Counted from the first letter of the stretch, positions 44,011 to 53,227 are shown. The stretch is DNA of 64,000 nucleotides from Phenylobacterium glaciei (GCF_016772415.1 NZ_JAGSGD010000001.1:1571001-1635000), one strand, 5' to 3'. Notes: generated by a model not told the origin, from the sequence alone. Made by a program: numbers and translations.

Positions 44011-45189
44011 TCAGATTTTGAGGACGTGCTTGGCCATGATGTTGCGCTGAATCTCGTCGGATCCGCCGGCGATGCTGGCGGCGCGCCCTTCGAGATACCG
44101 GGCTACTTCCCGCCGCGCCCAAGCCGGTCCGAGCGGTTCGGCCACCCCATCCACCTCGGGAAACCAGGGCGCGGCATAGGGGCCGGCGCACTCTACATAG
44201 AGCTCCGTCAGTCCCTGGACGATGTCGGTGCCCTTCAGCTTGAGCATCGAGGACTGCGCGCCTGGGGCTGAACCGGCTGCGACTTCCCACAGGGTGCGAA
44301 GCTCAGTCATCTCCAGGGCTCTCAACTCGATCTCGAGGCCGGCCAACCGCTTCGCGAAGCCCGGATCGTCGATGAGGCGGTCGCCCTGCGAGCCGGGAAT
44401 TTCCGTAGAGGCCGCGATTCGAATGCCGCGGGCGAGGTTGAGCGACAGGGAGACGAAGGCCTGCCCGGTCCGCTCGTGGGTAAGCAGGCCCTTGGCATAG
44501 GTCCAGCCCTGGCCCTCCTCGCCGATCCGGTTTTCCACCGGGACCCGGACGGCGTCGAACGTGACGCGATTGAAGGAATGACGGCCGTCGATCGAGATGA
44601 TCGGCGTCACCGTCACGCCCGGGCTGCGCATGTCGATCAGCAGGAAGGTGATGCCGGCCTGCCGCTTGGCCTCTGTGGCAGTTCGCGTCAGGCAGAAGAT
44701 CCAGTCCGCCTTGTGCGCGCCGCTCGTCCACACCTTTTCGCCATCCACCACGTAGAACTCACCCTCCCTGACCGCCCGGGTGCGCAGGGCGGCGAGGTCG
44801 GACCCGGCCCCGGGCTCGGAGTATCCCTGACACCAGCGGGTGGTGTCGGCGACGATGCCCGGCAGGAACCGCTGCTGCTGCTCGGCGCTGCCGAAGGCGA
44901 AGAGAACCGGGGCCAGCATGCCGGGGCCCATGCCCCCCACCTGGGCGGGAACGCCCGCCGCCGAGGTCTCTCTTTCCCAGATGAAGTTCATGGCCGCCGT
45001 CCAGCCGGGGCCGCCGAAGGCGACGGGGAATTTGTTCACGGCCCAGCCCCGCGCGAGCAGGGCCTGATGCCAGCGCGCCTCGTCAGCAGGCGACCCGTCG
45101 AAGGGCGCGCCGGGCGGGAACACCCTGGAGATCAGCGCCCGAACCTCGCCGCGAAAGGCGCTTTCCTCAGCCGAAAAGTCGAGATGCAT
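44011..45189 (-). CDS. Acyl-CoA dehydrogenase
   Basis: A 392-aa FAD-dependent acyl-CoA dehydrogenase. QGYSEPGAGSDLA at about 121-133 and the WTSGAHKADW segment bind FAD/substrate, a LTHERTG helix follows, and the C-terminal IAGGSDEIQRNIMAKHVL is the family signature. The subgroup resembles those used for branched, aromatic or steroid side chains rather than fatty-acid FadE. It is divergent from a hotdog-like protein gene and near a TetR regulator, suggesting a small acyl-CoA catabolic unit. Confidence 0.92.
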   Translation of the reverse strand: MHLDFSAEESAFRGEVRALISRVFPPGAPFDGSPADEARWHQALLARGWAVNKFPVAFGGPGWTAAMNFIWERETSAAGVPAQVGGMGPGMLAPVLFAFGSAEQQQRFLPGIVADTTRWCQGYSEPGAGSDLAALRTRAVREGEFYVVDGEKVWTSGAHKADWIFCLTRTATEAKRQAGITFLLIDMRSPGVTVTPIISIDGRHSFNRVTFDAVRVPVENRIGEEGQGWTYAKGLLTHERTGQAFVSLSLNLARGIRIAASTEIPGSQGDRLIDDPGFAKRLAGLEIELRALEMTELRTLWEVAAGSAPGAQSSMLKLKGTDIVQGLTELYVECAGPYAAPWFPEVDGVAEPLGPAWARREVARYLEGRAASIAGGSDEIQRNIMAKHVLKI

Positions 45190-45270
45190 GGCCGGTCCGG
45201 ATTGTTATTATAAGGATCGTCTAATAGTATCTGGCCTCATCAGACCCGGTCAACCGACAGCGAGGCCCAG

Positions 45271-46152
45271 ATGTCCCACGCGCCCTTCACGACGACCCTC
45301 CAGGGCGGAGTCATCGCCGGGCCGGTCCGCCGCCCGGACAATTTCTCCAAGCACGCCAAGGGCTCGATCCATGACGACGCCACGGCGCAGAAGCTGGGCT
45401 TCAAAGGCGGCACGGTGGCCGGAAACATCCACTTCGAGCAGTTCCCGCCGGTGATGGCGGAGCTGTTCGGGCGCGACTGGTATCGCACCGGCAATCTATC
45501 GCTCTATTTCCTGAACCCGACCACCGACGGCGAACCCGTCCAGGTCTTCACCCGCGCGCCGGTCCCGCGGGCGGAGGGCGGGATGCGCGCCGAGGTCTGG
45601 ATGGAGGACGCCGAGGGCCGAAGGGTCTGTGAGGGCACAGCCGCGTCAGGCCCGCCGGACATGGAAAGCTTCCTGCGCCAGAAGTTGAAGACTGCCCGCC
45701 CGGCGGAGGATCTGCGGATTCTCAAGCGGTCCCAGGTGGGCGACACCTGCGTGGACATCCCCGCGCGCCTGGCCCTGTCTCGCAATGAGAACCGCCTGGA
45801 ATTCATCACCGAGTCGCTGCCCGAATATGAGGACGCAACAGTCTGGGGGGAGAGGGTGGCCGCCCCGGCCATCGCCATCGACGCCATGCGCGAGGTGGAG
45901 ACGCCGCTGTTCAAGCCCGACGAGGCCTTCGTCGGCATGTTCGGCGCCATCGAGGTCCAGTGGCTCGACGGCCCGGTGTTCATGGAGCACGACTATCTCG
46001 CGGACGGTCGGCTGCTCGCCCTCTCCGAATCGCCCAAGACCGAGGTGGCCTGGTTCGAGAGCACCCTGCGGGACGCCGAGGGCGGGCGCGAGGTCTCCAG
46101 GATGATCCTCATGACCCGCCTGCTGAAGGGCTCCTCGCCGCTCTGGACCTGA
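45271..46152 (+). CDS. Hotdog/MaoC-like protein, function unassigned
   Basis: A 293-aa soluble protein. The stretch GSIHDDATAQKLGFKGGTVAG and later LYFLNPTTDGEPVQVF recall the hydratase-like hotdog (MaoC) fold, with a second, more diverged half after residue 150. I cannot see a complete Asp/His hydratase motif, so enzymatic activity is uncertain. It is divergent from the acyl-CoA dehydrogenase gene and 27 bp upstream of a TetR regulator on the same strand, which links it to acyl-CoA metabolism. Confidence 0.75.
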   Translation: MSHAPFTTTLQGGVIAGPVRRPDNFSKHAKGSIHDDATAQKLGFKGGTVAGNIHFEQFPPVMAELFGRDWYRTGNLSLYFLNPTTDGEPVQVFTRAPVPRAEGGMRAEVWMEDAEGRRVCEGTAASGPPDMESFLRQKLKTARPAEDLRILKRSQVGDTCVDIPARLALSRNENRLEFITESLPEYEDATVWGERVAAPAIAIDAMREVETPLFKPDEAFVGMFGAIEVQWLDGPVFMEHDYLADGRLLALSESPKTEVAWFESTLRDAEGGREVSRMILMTRLLKGSSPLWT

Positions 46153-46179
46153 GCGGGGAGGGCGCGGCATAGGCAGACC

Positions 46180-46788
46180 ATGACAGAGCGCATTCGCACG
46201 CGGCTGACGCCGGCCGCTCGCCGGGACCAGATTCTCGACGTCACCGCCCGGGTGATCGTTCAGGAGGGTCTGCAGGCCGCCACCATGGAACGGCTGGCGC
46301 GGGCCGCGCAGGTGAGCAAGGCCCTGGTCTATACCTATTTCGCCACGCGCGATGTGCTGCTGGGCGCGCTTCTGCAGCGGGAACAGGCCGAGCTGGGCGA
46401 CCGCGGGATGGCCGCCGCTCTGCGGGCGGAGACCTTCCCAGACCTGATCGCCCAGACCACCCGGCACTATCTGGAGCACGTCCGGGACCGGGGCCCCCTG
46501 ATCGCCGCCCTGCTGGCCGATCCCGCCACCGCCGCCTTGATGGAGGCCGAGAGCCGGATCAATCGCGATCAGACGATCCGCTATCTGGTGCGCGCGACGC
46601 GCCGCGCCTACGGCCTGCCCCTGGCCCAGGCGATCGCCGCAGTAGACATGCTGATGGGGGCGACCGGGCGGGCCGGGAATCGCGTCGCCGACGGCGACCT
46701 CGAGATCGAGGACGCCGTCGACCTGTGCGTGCAGATCGCCCTGGGCGGGCTGGAACGCCTGGCGGCTCAGGCCAGGGCGCGGGCGTAG
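46180..46788 (+). CDS. TetR/AcrR family regulator
   Basis: A 202-aa repressor. The N-terminal HTH at about residues 13-58 reads RRDQILDVTARVIVQEG, then ATMERLARAAQVSKALVYTYF, the TetR consensus. The C-terminal domain is all-helical for ligand and dimer contacts. It is likely to control the adjacent acyl-CoA genes. Its end overlaps the convergent dienelactone hydrolase gene by 22 bp. Confidence 0.92.
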   Translation: MTERIRTRLTPAARRDQILDVTARVIVQEGLQAATMERLARAAQVSKALVYTYFATRDVLLGALLQREQAELGDRGMAAALRAETFPDLIAQTTRHYLEHVRDRGPLIAALLADPATAALMEAESRINRDQTIRYLVRATRRAYGLPLAQAIAAVDMLMGATGRAGNRVADGDLEIEDAVDLCVQIALGGLERLAAQARARA

Positions 46789-47627
46789 AGCGCGGTGAGC
46801 GCCGCCCACGCGCGCTCGGCCTCGGCTGGGTTGTAGACGGCGCCGTCCTTCACGCACCAGCCGTGCTGGGCCTTGTAGACTTCCACCGTGGCGGGGAGCT
46901 TGGCGGCGGCGAAGGCTTCCTTGAGCTTGTCCTTGGCGTCCGGCTGCTTGGTGTCGTCGTTCTCGGCGATGGCCACCAGGAAACCCGCCTTGGCCTTGGC
47001 CAGCTGCAGATGCGGGCTGTCGGGCTTGTCGGTCACCAGGCCGCCGCCGTGGAAGGAGCCGGCGGCGCCGACTCGCGTCGGATGGTTGGCTGCGGCGATG
47101 AAGGTGTAGGGACCTCCCATGCAATAGCCCTGCACGCCGATCTTCTTCTTGGTGTTCACCGGGGACTGCTTGTCCAGCCAGGCGACATAGGCCGCCGTGT
47201 CGTGGGTCTTAGCCTCGGGCGTCAGCGGGGTGGTGAGCTCCACCAGCTTGGCGCGGTCGGTGGGATTGGAAAACTCGAAGGGCCCCGTGATCACCGGCGC
47301 CTTGCGGGTGCGATAGAAGGGATTGGGGACCACGACGGCATAGCCCGCCGCCGCCATGCGCTTGCCCATGTCGCGGAAGGCCGGGCGCAGGCCCAGGATG
47401 TCGGTGAAGATCACCACCCCGGGCCACTTGCCCTTGCCGGCCGGGTGGAAGAAGGCCGCGTCGCAGGCGCCGTCGGCGGTGGTGATGGTGACGTCGGTCT
47501 CGACCACCTCGGCGGCCAGGGCCGCGCTGGCCACGGCCACGCCGGTGGCCATGGTGACGGTGGCGAAGCCACGGCGGGTCAGGCGCGAATCGCGGTTGGC
47601 GCTGGCGGGATTGAGTTCGTCGTCCAT
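46767..47627 (-). CDS. Dienelactone hydrolase family protein, Tat-exported
   Basis: A 286-aa alpha/beta hydrolase. The N-terminus carries a twin-arginine signal (TRRGFATVT, then a hydrophobic stretch to about residue 39), so it is exported folded. The nucleophile is Cys in GVQGYCMGG, as in dienelactone hydrolases, with Asp in AENDD and His in AQHGW. The start at 47627 is the ATG just before the Tat signal; the open frame to 48149 runs antisense over the next gene. It is downstream of the phospholipase-like esterase gene on the same strand. Confidence 0.88.
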   Translation of the reverse strand: MDDELNPASANRDSRLTRRGFATVTMATGVAVASAALAAEVVETDVTITTADGACDAAFFHPAGKGKWPGVVIFTDILGLRPAFRDMGKRMAAAGYAVVVPNPFYRTRKAPVITGPFEFSNPTDRAKLVELTTPLTPEAKTHDTAAYVAWLDKQSPVNTKKKIGVQGYCMGGPYTFIAAANHPTRVGAAGSFHGGGLVTDKPDSPHLQLAKAKAGFLVAIAENDDTKQPDAKDKLKEAFAAAKLPATVEVYKAQHGWCVKDGAVYNPAEAERAWAALTALYARALA

Positions 47628-47701
47628 GGGGAGCCTCACCTGGTGCCGGCGCTCTCCGGCGGCGCCGCCTGCACGCAGGTTATCGCAGATGCATCCGAGC
47701 G

Positions 47702-48358
47702 CTAGGACAGAACGCCGCGCAGGAACTGTTCGCCGAGCTGCAGCCCGCCCAGGTCGATGCTGTGGCCGAGGCCCGGCGAGACCTTGCCCTGCACGTCGAA
47801 GCCGGCCTCCAGCAGCAGCTTGCCGGCCTGGTGGAAAGCGGCGATCGGCAGGACGGGGTCCGAATCGCCATGGATCAGCAGGATCGGCGGCTTGGTCCTG
47901 GCGTTGGCGGGGCCGGACTCGTCGGCCAGCATGCCGGAATAGCCCAGGATGCCGGCGATCTGCGGCTGGCGCTGGAGGCCCACCTGCAGGGCCATCATGG
48001 TCCCCTGGCTGAAGCCCACCAAGGCCAGGTTCTTCGGCTTCAGATCGTACTTGGCCAGCTGGGCGTCGATGAAGGCGTCCAGGGTCGGCGCTGCGGCCCG
48101 CGCGCCGGCGGCCCGGCTGGCGGGATCCATGCTGCTGAGACCCCACCACTGGTAGCCGTCCGGCGCGCCAGGGCAGATCTCCGGGGCGTTGGGGGAGATG
48201 AACACCGCGCCGGGCAGGGCCGCCTGCCAGTGGGGGACAAGACCGATCAGGTCGGCGCCGTTCGAGCCGTAGCCGTGCAGCAGGATGACGATCTGGGTGG
48301 GCGCGCCGCCGTTGGCGGGCGGGACAACAGGGCCTTCGAGGGTAGGAAGCGTGGTCAT
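47702..48358 (-). CDS. Phospholipase/carboxylesterase family hydrolase
   Basis: A 218-aa cytosolic alpha/beta hydrolase of the YpfH/EstB type. It has LLHGYGSNGADL near residue 26, the nucleophile Ser in GFSQGTMMAL, Asp in HGDSDPVLP and His in GLGHSID. It would cleave short acyl or thioester bonds. The start at 48358 is the MTTLP ATG; the longer frame to 48994 is antisense to the enoyl-CoA hydratase. It lies 74 bp upstream of the dienelactone hydrolase gene. Confidence 0.9.
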   Translation of the reverse strand: MTTLPTLEGPVVPPANGGAPTQIVILLHGYGSNGADLIGLVPHWQAALPGAVFISPNAPEICPGAPDGYQWWGLSSMDPASRAAGARAAAPTLDAFIDAQLAKYDLKPKNLALVGFSQGTMMALQVGLQRQPQIAGILGYSGMLADESGPANARTKPPILLIHGDSDPVLPIAAFHQAGKLLLEAGFDVQGKVSPGLGHSIDLGGLQLGEQFLRGVLS

Positions 48359-48481
48359 GGCGGTTTGGTGCGGGACGACGCGCGTCGGGTCAAGCGCTCG
48401 CGGCGCTTCCTCAAGTCCGCTTGACGGACGCAGCGGCGCCCCGCCAGCCTTCCTCCCAACAAGACAATGGGAGGACACCCG

Positions 48482-49264
48482 ATGGCCTATGAATTCATCT
48501 CCGTGGAGCGCGAAGGTCCGGTCACGGTCTTCACCCTGAACCGGCCCGAAGTGATGAACGCGGTGCATTCGCCTATGCACTTCGAGATGGACGAGGCCTT
48601 CAACGCCTTCAACGCCGATCCCGAGCAGTGGGTCGGGATCATCACCGGGGCGGGCGAGCGCGCCTTCTCGGCCGGCAACGACCTGAAGAACCAGGCCACC
48701 GGCGGCTCCATGGCGATGCCGAAGTCGGGCTTCGCGGGGTTGGCTCAGCGCTTTGACCTCAACAAGCCGCTGATCGCCGCGGTGAACGGCGTGGCCATGG
48801 GCGGCGGGTTCGAGATCGCACTGGCCTGCGACATTATCGTGGCCTCCGACAACGCCGTCTTCGCCCTGCCGGAGCCTCGCGTCGGCCTGGCCGCTCTGGC
48901 CGGCGGTCTTCACCGCCTGCCGCGCGCCATCGGCACCAAGCGGGCCATGGGGATGATCCTCACCGGCCGCCGGGTCTCCGCCGCCGAGGGGCACGAACTT
49001 GGCTTCGTCAACGAGGTCAGCACCCAGGCCGACCTGATGGCCACCGCCAAGCGCTGGGCCGGCCAGGTCGCCGAGCTCTCACCCATGTCGATCCGGGCGT
49101 CGAAGGAGGCGGTCTACCGCGGCCTGGATGAACCGACCCTGGAGGGCGCCATCGCCGGCCAGAACCGCTATCCCGCCATCTCGGCCCTGTTCCGCTCGGA
49201 AGACTTCGTGGAGGGCCCGATGGCCTTCGCCCAGAAGCGCGCCCCGAACTGGAAGGGCAAGTAG
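48482..49264 (+). CDS. Enoyl-CoA hydratase/isomerase family protein
   Basis: A 260-aa crotonase-fold enzyme. LNRPEVMNAV is at about 19-28, the oxyanion-hole segment AFSAGNDLK at about 62-70, and IAAVNGVAMGGGFEIALACDIIVA at about 98-121. The PEPRVGL motif carries the catalytic Glu region. GGGAGG precedes the start at 48482. It is probably a beta-oxidation hydratase for a specific acyl-CoA, in keeping with the acyl-CoA dehydrogenase nearby. Confidence 0.92.
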   Translation: MAYEFISVEREGPVTVFTLNRPEVMNAVHSPMHFEMDEAFNAFNADPEQWVGIITGAGERAFSAGNDLKNQATGGSMAMPKSGFAGLAQRFDLNKPLIAAVNGVAMGGGFEIALACDIIVASDNAVFALPEPRVGLAALAGGLHRLPRAIGTKRAMGMILTGRRVSAAEGHELGFVNEVSTQADLMATAKRWAGQVAELSPMSIRASKEAVYRGLDEPTLEGAIAGQNRYPAISALFRSEDFVEGPMAFAQKRAPNWKGK

Positions 49265-49327
49265 GTAGCTGACAAGCCCTGTCAGCAGGGTGGCGGTAAG
49301 TCCAAGCTCCAGCTTGAGGAGCCTTCG

Positions 49328-49801
49328 ATGTCCGCCGCCCCCCAGACCTCCCGCCACGCCTTCGACTTCAACCATGGCGACTGGATCGTCACCAACCGTC
49401 GCCTGAAGACGCGCGGCGGGGGCTCCACCGACTGGGACGTGTTCGAGGCGCGCCAGCGTTCGGACCTGAGGCTGGACGGGATGTGCAGTCTCGACGAGAT
49501 CGTTTTCGCCGACCACGGCTTCAAGGGCATGACCTTCCGGCTCTACAACCCGGAACGGGACGAATGGACCATCTGGTGGATCACCGACCGCGACGGGGTG
49601 ATGCAGCCGCCGGTGATGGGCCGCTTCGACGGGACGCGGGGAACTTTCCGCGGCGAGGACATGGACGGCGACCGGCCGGTCCAGGTGGTGTTCGACTGGC
49701 AGACCGCCGAGCCCAACGCCCCGCGCTGGAGCCAAGCCTTCTCCTATGATGGCGGGAAGAGCTGGGAAACCAATTGGATCATGGAGTTCCGTCGTCCGTG
49801 A
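49328..49801 (+). CDS. DUF1579-like hypothetical protein
   Basis: A 157-aa soluble protein resembling the DUF1579/lipocalin-like group. It has an early FDFNHGDWIV, SDLRLDGMCSLDEIVF, a YNPERDEWTIWW motif, the GRFDGTRGTF segment and a closing WSQAFSYDGGKSWETNW. The WTIWW/GGKSWETNW pattern is characteristic. No signal peptide; function unknown. It lies 63 bp after the enoyl-CoA hydratase gene on the same strand and may be co-transcribed. Confidence 0.8.
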   Translation: MSAAPQTSRHAFDFNHGDWIVTNRRLKTRGGGSTDWDVFEARQRSDLRLDGMCSLDEIVFADHGFKGMTFRLYNPERDEWTIWWITDRDGVMQPPVMGRFDGTRGTFRGEDMDGDRPVQVVFDWQTAEPNAPRWSQAFSYDGGKSWETNWIMEFRRP

Positions 49802-49881
49802 CGCCGGCGTCAACTTTATCAGGGTGACGCGGCGTCCGGTCTTGTGTCGGGCGCCGAGGCTAGTAAGGGTGGCCCAAACAC

Positions 49882-49999
49882 ATGGAGCGTGACAGCCTGA
49901 AGTGGGTACCGGTTCAGGCGCCCGTCACGCTCCAAGTCTAAGCAAACGAGCCTGTTTATCCGGTTCAGATGAGTTCATCTGAAACGGGCAGGCTCTTAG
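49882..49999. repeat. Double-hairpin intergenic repeat, copy D
   Basis: First hairpin GGAGCGTGAC (49884-49893) with GTCACGCTCC (49924-49933). Second hairpin GAGCCTGTTT (49948-49957) with AAACGGGCAGGCTC near 49982-49995 (imperfect). It ends TTAG rather than CTAG. Same bipartite architecture and size as copies A-C, with different stem sequences. Confidence 0.8.
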
Positions 50000-50014
50000 G
50001 GATGGGGCCGCGCT

Positions 50015-51667
50015 ATGGACCGCTACGATTACATCATCATCGGCGCCGGTTCGGCCGGCTGCGTGCTGGCCAACCGTCTGACCGAAGACCCCACCGTGAA
50101 GGTCCTGCTGCTGGAAGCCGGCGTGAAGGACAATTCCCTGATGGTGCGGATGCCGGCCGGTGTTGGCGGCCTTATCGGCGCCAAGGGCACCTACAACTGG
50201 GGCTTCTGGACCGAGGAAGAGCCGAACCTCAACAACCGCAAGCTCTGGTGGCCGCGTGGCAAGGGCTGGGGCGGATCCAGCTCCATCAATGGCATGATCT
50301 ACATCCGCGGCCACGCCCGGGACTACGACCAGTGGCGCCAGATGGGCCTGCAGGGCTGGTCCTACAAGGACGTGCTGCCCTACTTCAAGCGCTCGGAAAG
50401 CCTGGAAGGCGGCGGCGACCAATGGCATGGCGGCAGCGGCCCGCTGGCGGTCACCAAGGCGTCTGATCCCAACCCGATCTACAAGGCCACCATCGAGGCG
50501 GGCCGTCAGGCGGGGCACAAGGTCACCAGCGATTTCAATGGCTTCCAGCAAGAAGGTTGGGGCCCCTATCAGCTGACCATCAAGGGTGGCGAGCGCTGGA
50601 GCGCGGCCAAGGGCTACCTGCATCCGGTCCTGACCCGCACGAACCTGACCTGCCTGACCGGCGCGCGCACCACCAGGATCATCATCGAGAACGGCCGCGC
50701 CACGGGCGTCGAGTTCATCGACGACAAGGACGTCAAGCAGGTGGTCCATGCCGACCGCGAGGTGCTGCTCAGCGCCGGGGCGGTGCAGTCGCCGCACATT
50801 CTGCAGCTTTCCGGGATCGGCGATCCGGAGGAACTGACCAAGCACGGCATCCCGGTGGTCCATGCCCTGAAGGGCGTCGGCGCCAACCTGCAGGATCACC
50901 TGGACGTGACGCTCTCCTGGGAGTGCCCGCTGCCTATCACCGTCTTCTCGGCGCGCAAGGGCATCAAGACCGCCCTGATCGGCATCAACTACCTGCTGTT
51001 CAAGAAGGGGCTGGGTTCCAAGCAGATGCTGGAATCGGGCGCCTTCCTGAAGTCGCGTCCCGACCTCGACCGCCCCGACCTGCAGGTTCACTGCGTGCTG
51101 GCCGTGATGCAGAACCACGGCAAGACCCAGGTGGCCAAGGATGGCTTCACCTTCCACGTCTGCCAGCTGCGCCCCGAGAGCCGTGGCCGGGTGGGTCTGA
51201 AGTCCGCCAACCCGCTGGATGATCCGGCGATCTTCGCCAACTACCTGGCCACCGAGGAAGACCGCCGCGCCCTGCGCGAAGGCGTGAAGATGATGCGCGA
51301 GGTCGCCCGCCAGCCGGCCCTGGACAAGTACCGCTCCACCGAGCTGTTCCCCGGCGAGGCGGTCCAGACCGATGCCCAGATCGACGCCTGGATCAAGGAG
51401 GTCGGCGAGACCATCTACCACCCGGTGGGCACCTGCCGGATGGGGGCGGCCGACGACGACATGGCGGTGGTGGACGGCGAACTGAAGGTGCGCGGCATCG
51501 CGGGCCTTCGCGTCATCGACGCCTCGGTCATGCCGACCCTGGTGGGGGGCAACACCAACGCCCCCACCATCATGATCGCCGAGAAGGCCGCCGACATGAT
51601 CCGTGGCAAGCAGGCCCTGCCGGCCGACGACGCCCCCGTTTATGAGGACGGCCAGAAGGCGGCCTGA
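50015..51667 (+). CDS. GMC-family FAD-dependent oxidoreductase (choline/alcohol dehydrogenase-like)
   Basis: A 550-aa GMC oxidoreductase. The FAD loop [19 protein letters not shown] is at residues 4-22. The GMC signature 1 region [18 protein letters not shown] is at about 84-101, and [17 protein letters not shown] matches signature 2. The catalytic His is in [14 protein letters not shown], and the second His/Asn in [17 protein letters not shown]. It oxidises an alcohol or sugar to the aldehyde; BetA-like similarity does not prove choline as substrate. Single gene. Confidence 0.93.
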   Translation: MDRYDYIIIGAGSAGCVLANRLTEDPTVKVLLLEAGVKDNSLMVRMPAGVGGLIGAKGTYNWGFWTEEEPNLNNRKLWWPRGKGWGGSSSINGMIYIRGHARDYDQWRQMGLQGWSYKDVLPYFKRSESLEGGGDQWHGGSGPLAVTKASDPNPIYKATIEAGRQAGHKVTSDFNGFQQEGWGPYQLTIKGGERWSAAKGYLHPVLTRTNLTCLTGARTTRIIIENGRATGVEFIDDKDVKQVVHADREVLLSAGAVQSPHILQLSGIGDPEELTKHGIPVVHALKGVGANLQDHLDVTLSWECPLPITVFSARKGIKTALIGINYLLFKKGLGSKQMLESGAFLKSRPDLDRPDLQVHCVLAVMQNHGKTQVAKDGFTFHVCQLRPESRGRVGLKSANPLDDPAIFANYLATEEDRRALREGVKMMREVARQPALDKYRSTELFPGEAVQTDAQIDAWIKEVGETIYHPVGTCRMGAADDDMAVVDGELKVRGIAGLRVIDASVMPTLVGGNTNAPTIMIAEKAADMIRGKQALPADDAPVYEDGQKAA

Positions 51668-51890
51668 TCCTGGATCCATGGCGCACTGATCCGGCTGGCG
51701 GTGGGGTCGAGGCGTCATCGGGTTTCGCCGAGGCGGGGTTCTTCGTGGGCATGCCTCATGAAACGCGTGAGGCGGCCGGAGTCAGGCGATTCTGCTCACC
51801 GGCCGCATAAAGGTGAGGCCTGCGTTGGGGGTTCGACTCCCCGGCGGCCCCTGCGGCCGGGTAGCTTCTGGGCCGGCATGAAGGGACACG
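51668..51890. other. 223-bp intergenic region with a hairpin and a tRNA T-arm-like sequence
   Basis: A long imperfect hairpin at about 51771-51807 (GCGGCCGG ... CCGGCCGC) could terminate the GMC gene. It is followed by GGGGGTTCGACTCCCC at 51826-51842, which looks like the T-arm of a tRNA or tmRNA 3' end. No matching 5' acceptor or anticodon arm was found, so I do not call an RNA gene. Confidence 0.5.
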
Positions 51891-53186
51891 ATGACGAACA
51901 CCTCACGCGACCGCCTGGAGCAGGCCCTGGCGCGGATCGGCGATCCGGCGGGGGAGGGCGCGCGGACGTATCTGACCCTTTATCCTCAGGCCGCGCGGGC
52001 GGCGGCGGGTGCGGCGGACGCGCGAGCCCAGGCGGGTGAGGCGCTGGGTCCGCTGGACGGGGCCATTGTCAGCCTGAAGGACCTGTTCGACGTGGCGGGT
52101 GAACCGACCCGCGCCGGCTCGCGGGTGCTGGCCGCAGCGCCGCCCGCAACCGCTGACGCCCCGGTGGTGAGCCGCCTTCGCGAGGCCGGGGCGGTGATCG
52201 TCGGCAAGACCAATATGGTGGAGTTCGCCTTCTCCGGCGTGGGGGTCAATCCGCACTACGGCACGCCGGGGAACCCGGCCGACCGGGACCGTGTGCCCGG
52301 CGGCTCCACGTCCGGCGGCGCGGTCGCGGTGGTGGACGGGATGTGCGAGATCGCCATCGGCACCGACACCGGCGGCTCCACCCGCATTCCCGCCGCGCTG
52401 TGCGGGGCGGTGGGGTTCAAGCCCACCAAGTCCCGCGTGCCCACCCAGGGCGCCTTCCCGCTCTCGCCCAACCTGGATTCGGTGGGGCCCATCGCCATGA
52501 GCGTCGCGGCCTGCGCGAGCGCCGACGCCGTCCTGGCCGGGGACGCGCCCTGGACCCTGGAGGCCGCGTCGCTGGGAGGCCTGAAGTTCGGTGTGCCGCA
52601 GGGCTTCCCGATGGCCGATCTCGACGCCACCGTCGCCGTCAGGTTCGACGAGGCGCTCAAGTTGCTGGGGCGGGCCGGCGTCGCCCTTTCGGACCAGACC
52701 TTCGCGATGTTCGATGGAATGGCGCAGGTCAACGCGGTCGCGCCGCTCGCCTCGGTCGAGGCCTATGCCGTTCATCGCGAGCGGCTGGCCGCCCAAGGCG
52801 CGGAGTACGATCCTTTCGTCCGGGCTCGGGTCCAAGGCGGCGGCGTGGTTTCCCCCCAGCGCCACGCGGCCATGCTGGCCGAGCGGAAGCTGCTGATCGA
52901 GGCGATGGACGCCGCCCTGGTGGAGCTCGACGCGCTGGTCTTGCCCACCACGCCGATCGTGGCGCCGCGCAAGGACGAGGTCCTGACCTTGGAATCCTTC
53001 ACGCCAAAGAACCGGCTGCTGCTGCGCAATACCTCGATGGTCAACTTCTTCGACCTCTGCGCCATCTCCCTGCCGCTGCCGCGCGGGGGCTGCCTGCCCA
53101 CCGGCCTGATGCTGGTGGCACGGCGGGGCCACGACCGCCGACTGTTGGAAATGGCGGCGGCGATGGAGCGGTTGCTGGCGGAGTGA
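51891..53186 (+). CDS. Amidase (amidase-signature family)
   Basis: A 431-aa amidase-signature hydrolase with the complete Ser-cisSer-Lys triad: Lys63 (SLKD), cis-Ser139 (GGSTSGG) and nucleophile Ser163 (DTGGSTRIP). The N-terminal Asp/Gln-tRNA amidotransferase-like layout is normal for the family, but the gene is alone with no gatB or gatC, so it is a catabolic or detoxifying amidase rather than GatA. The substrate is unknown. Confidence 0.92.
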   Translation: MTNTSRDRLEQALARIGDPAGEGARTYLTLYPQAARAAAGAADARAQAGEALGPLDGAIVSLKDLFDVAGEPTRAGSRVLAAAPPATADAPVVSRLREAGAVIVGKTNMVEFAFSGVGVNPHYGTPGNPADRDRVPGGSTSGGAVAVVDGMCEIAIGTDTGGSTRIPAALCGAVGFKPTKSRVPTQGAFPLSPNLDSVGPIAMSVAACASADAVLAGDAPWTLEAASLGGLKFGVPQGFPMADLDATVAVRFDEALKLLGRAGVALSDQTFAMFDGMAQVNAVAPLASVEAYAVHRERLAAQGAEYDPFVRARVQGGGVVSPQRHAAMLAERKLLIEAMDAALVELDALVLPTTPIVAPRKDEVLTLESFTPKNRLLLRNTSMVNFFDLCAISLPLPRGGCLPTGLMLVARRGHDRRLLEMAAAMERLLAE

Positions 53187-53195
53187 GGTGAATTT

Positions 53196-53221
53196 TCCGC
53201 CCTCCCATGAAGGGGAGGGAG
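53196..53221. terminator. Bidirectional terminator between convergent genes
   Basis: A hairpin of CCCTCCC with GGGGAGGG around a short loop, in the 41-bp gap between the amidase gene and the convergent exported-protein gene. The T-run is weak. Confidence 0.45.
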
Positions 53222-53227
53222 GGTGCG

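Noticed and set aside
46767..48149. A 460-codon version of the dienelactone hydrolase gene
   Set aside because: The extra N-terminal 174 codons run antisense across the phospholipase-like esterase gene and read as low-complexity Arg/Pro/Gly. The Tat signal at 47627 marks the real start.
51700..51850. A complete tRNA-Sec or tRNA-Ser-like gene
   Set aside because: A T-arm-like sequence and a GTGAGGCGGCCGG stretch recall tRNA-Sec, but no 5' acceptor strand pairs with the 3' end and no proper anticodon arm can be drawn. Kept only as a finding.
51820..51890. The acceptor piece of a permuted two-piece tmRNA
   Set aside because: The T-arm-like part fits, but the coding piece with its tag frame should follow and instead the amidase gene begins at 51891.
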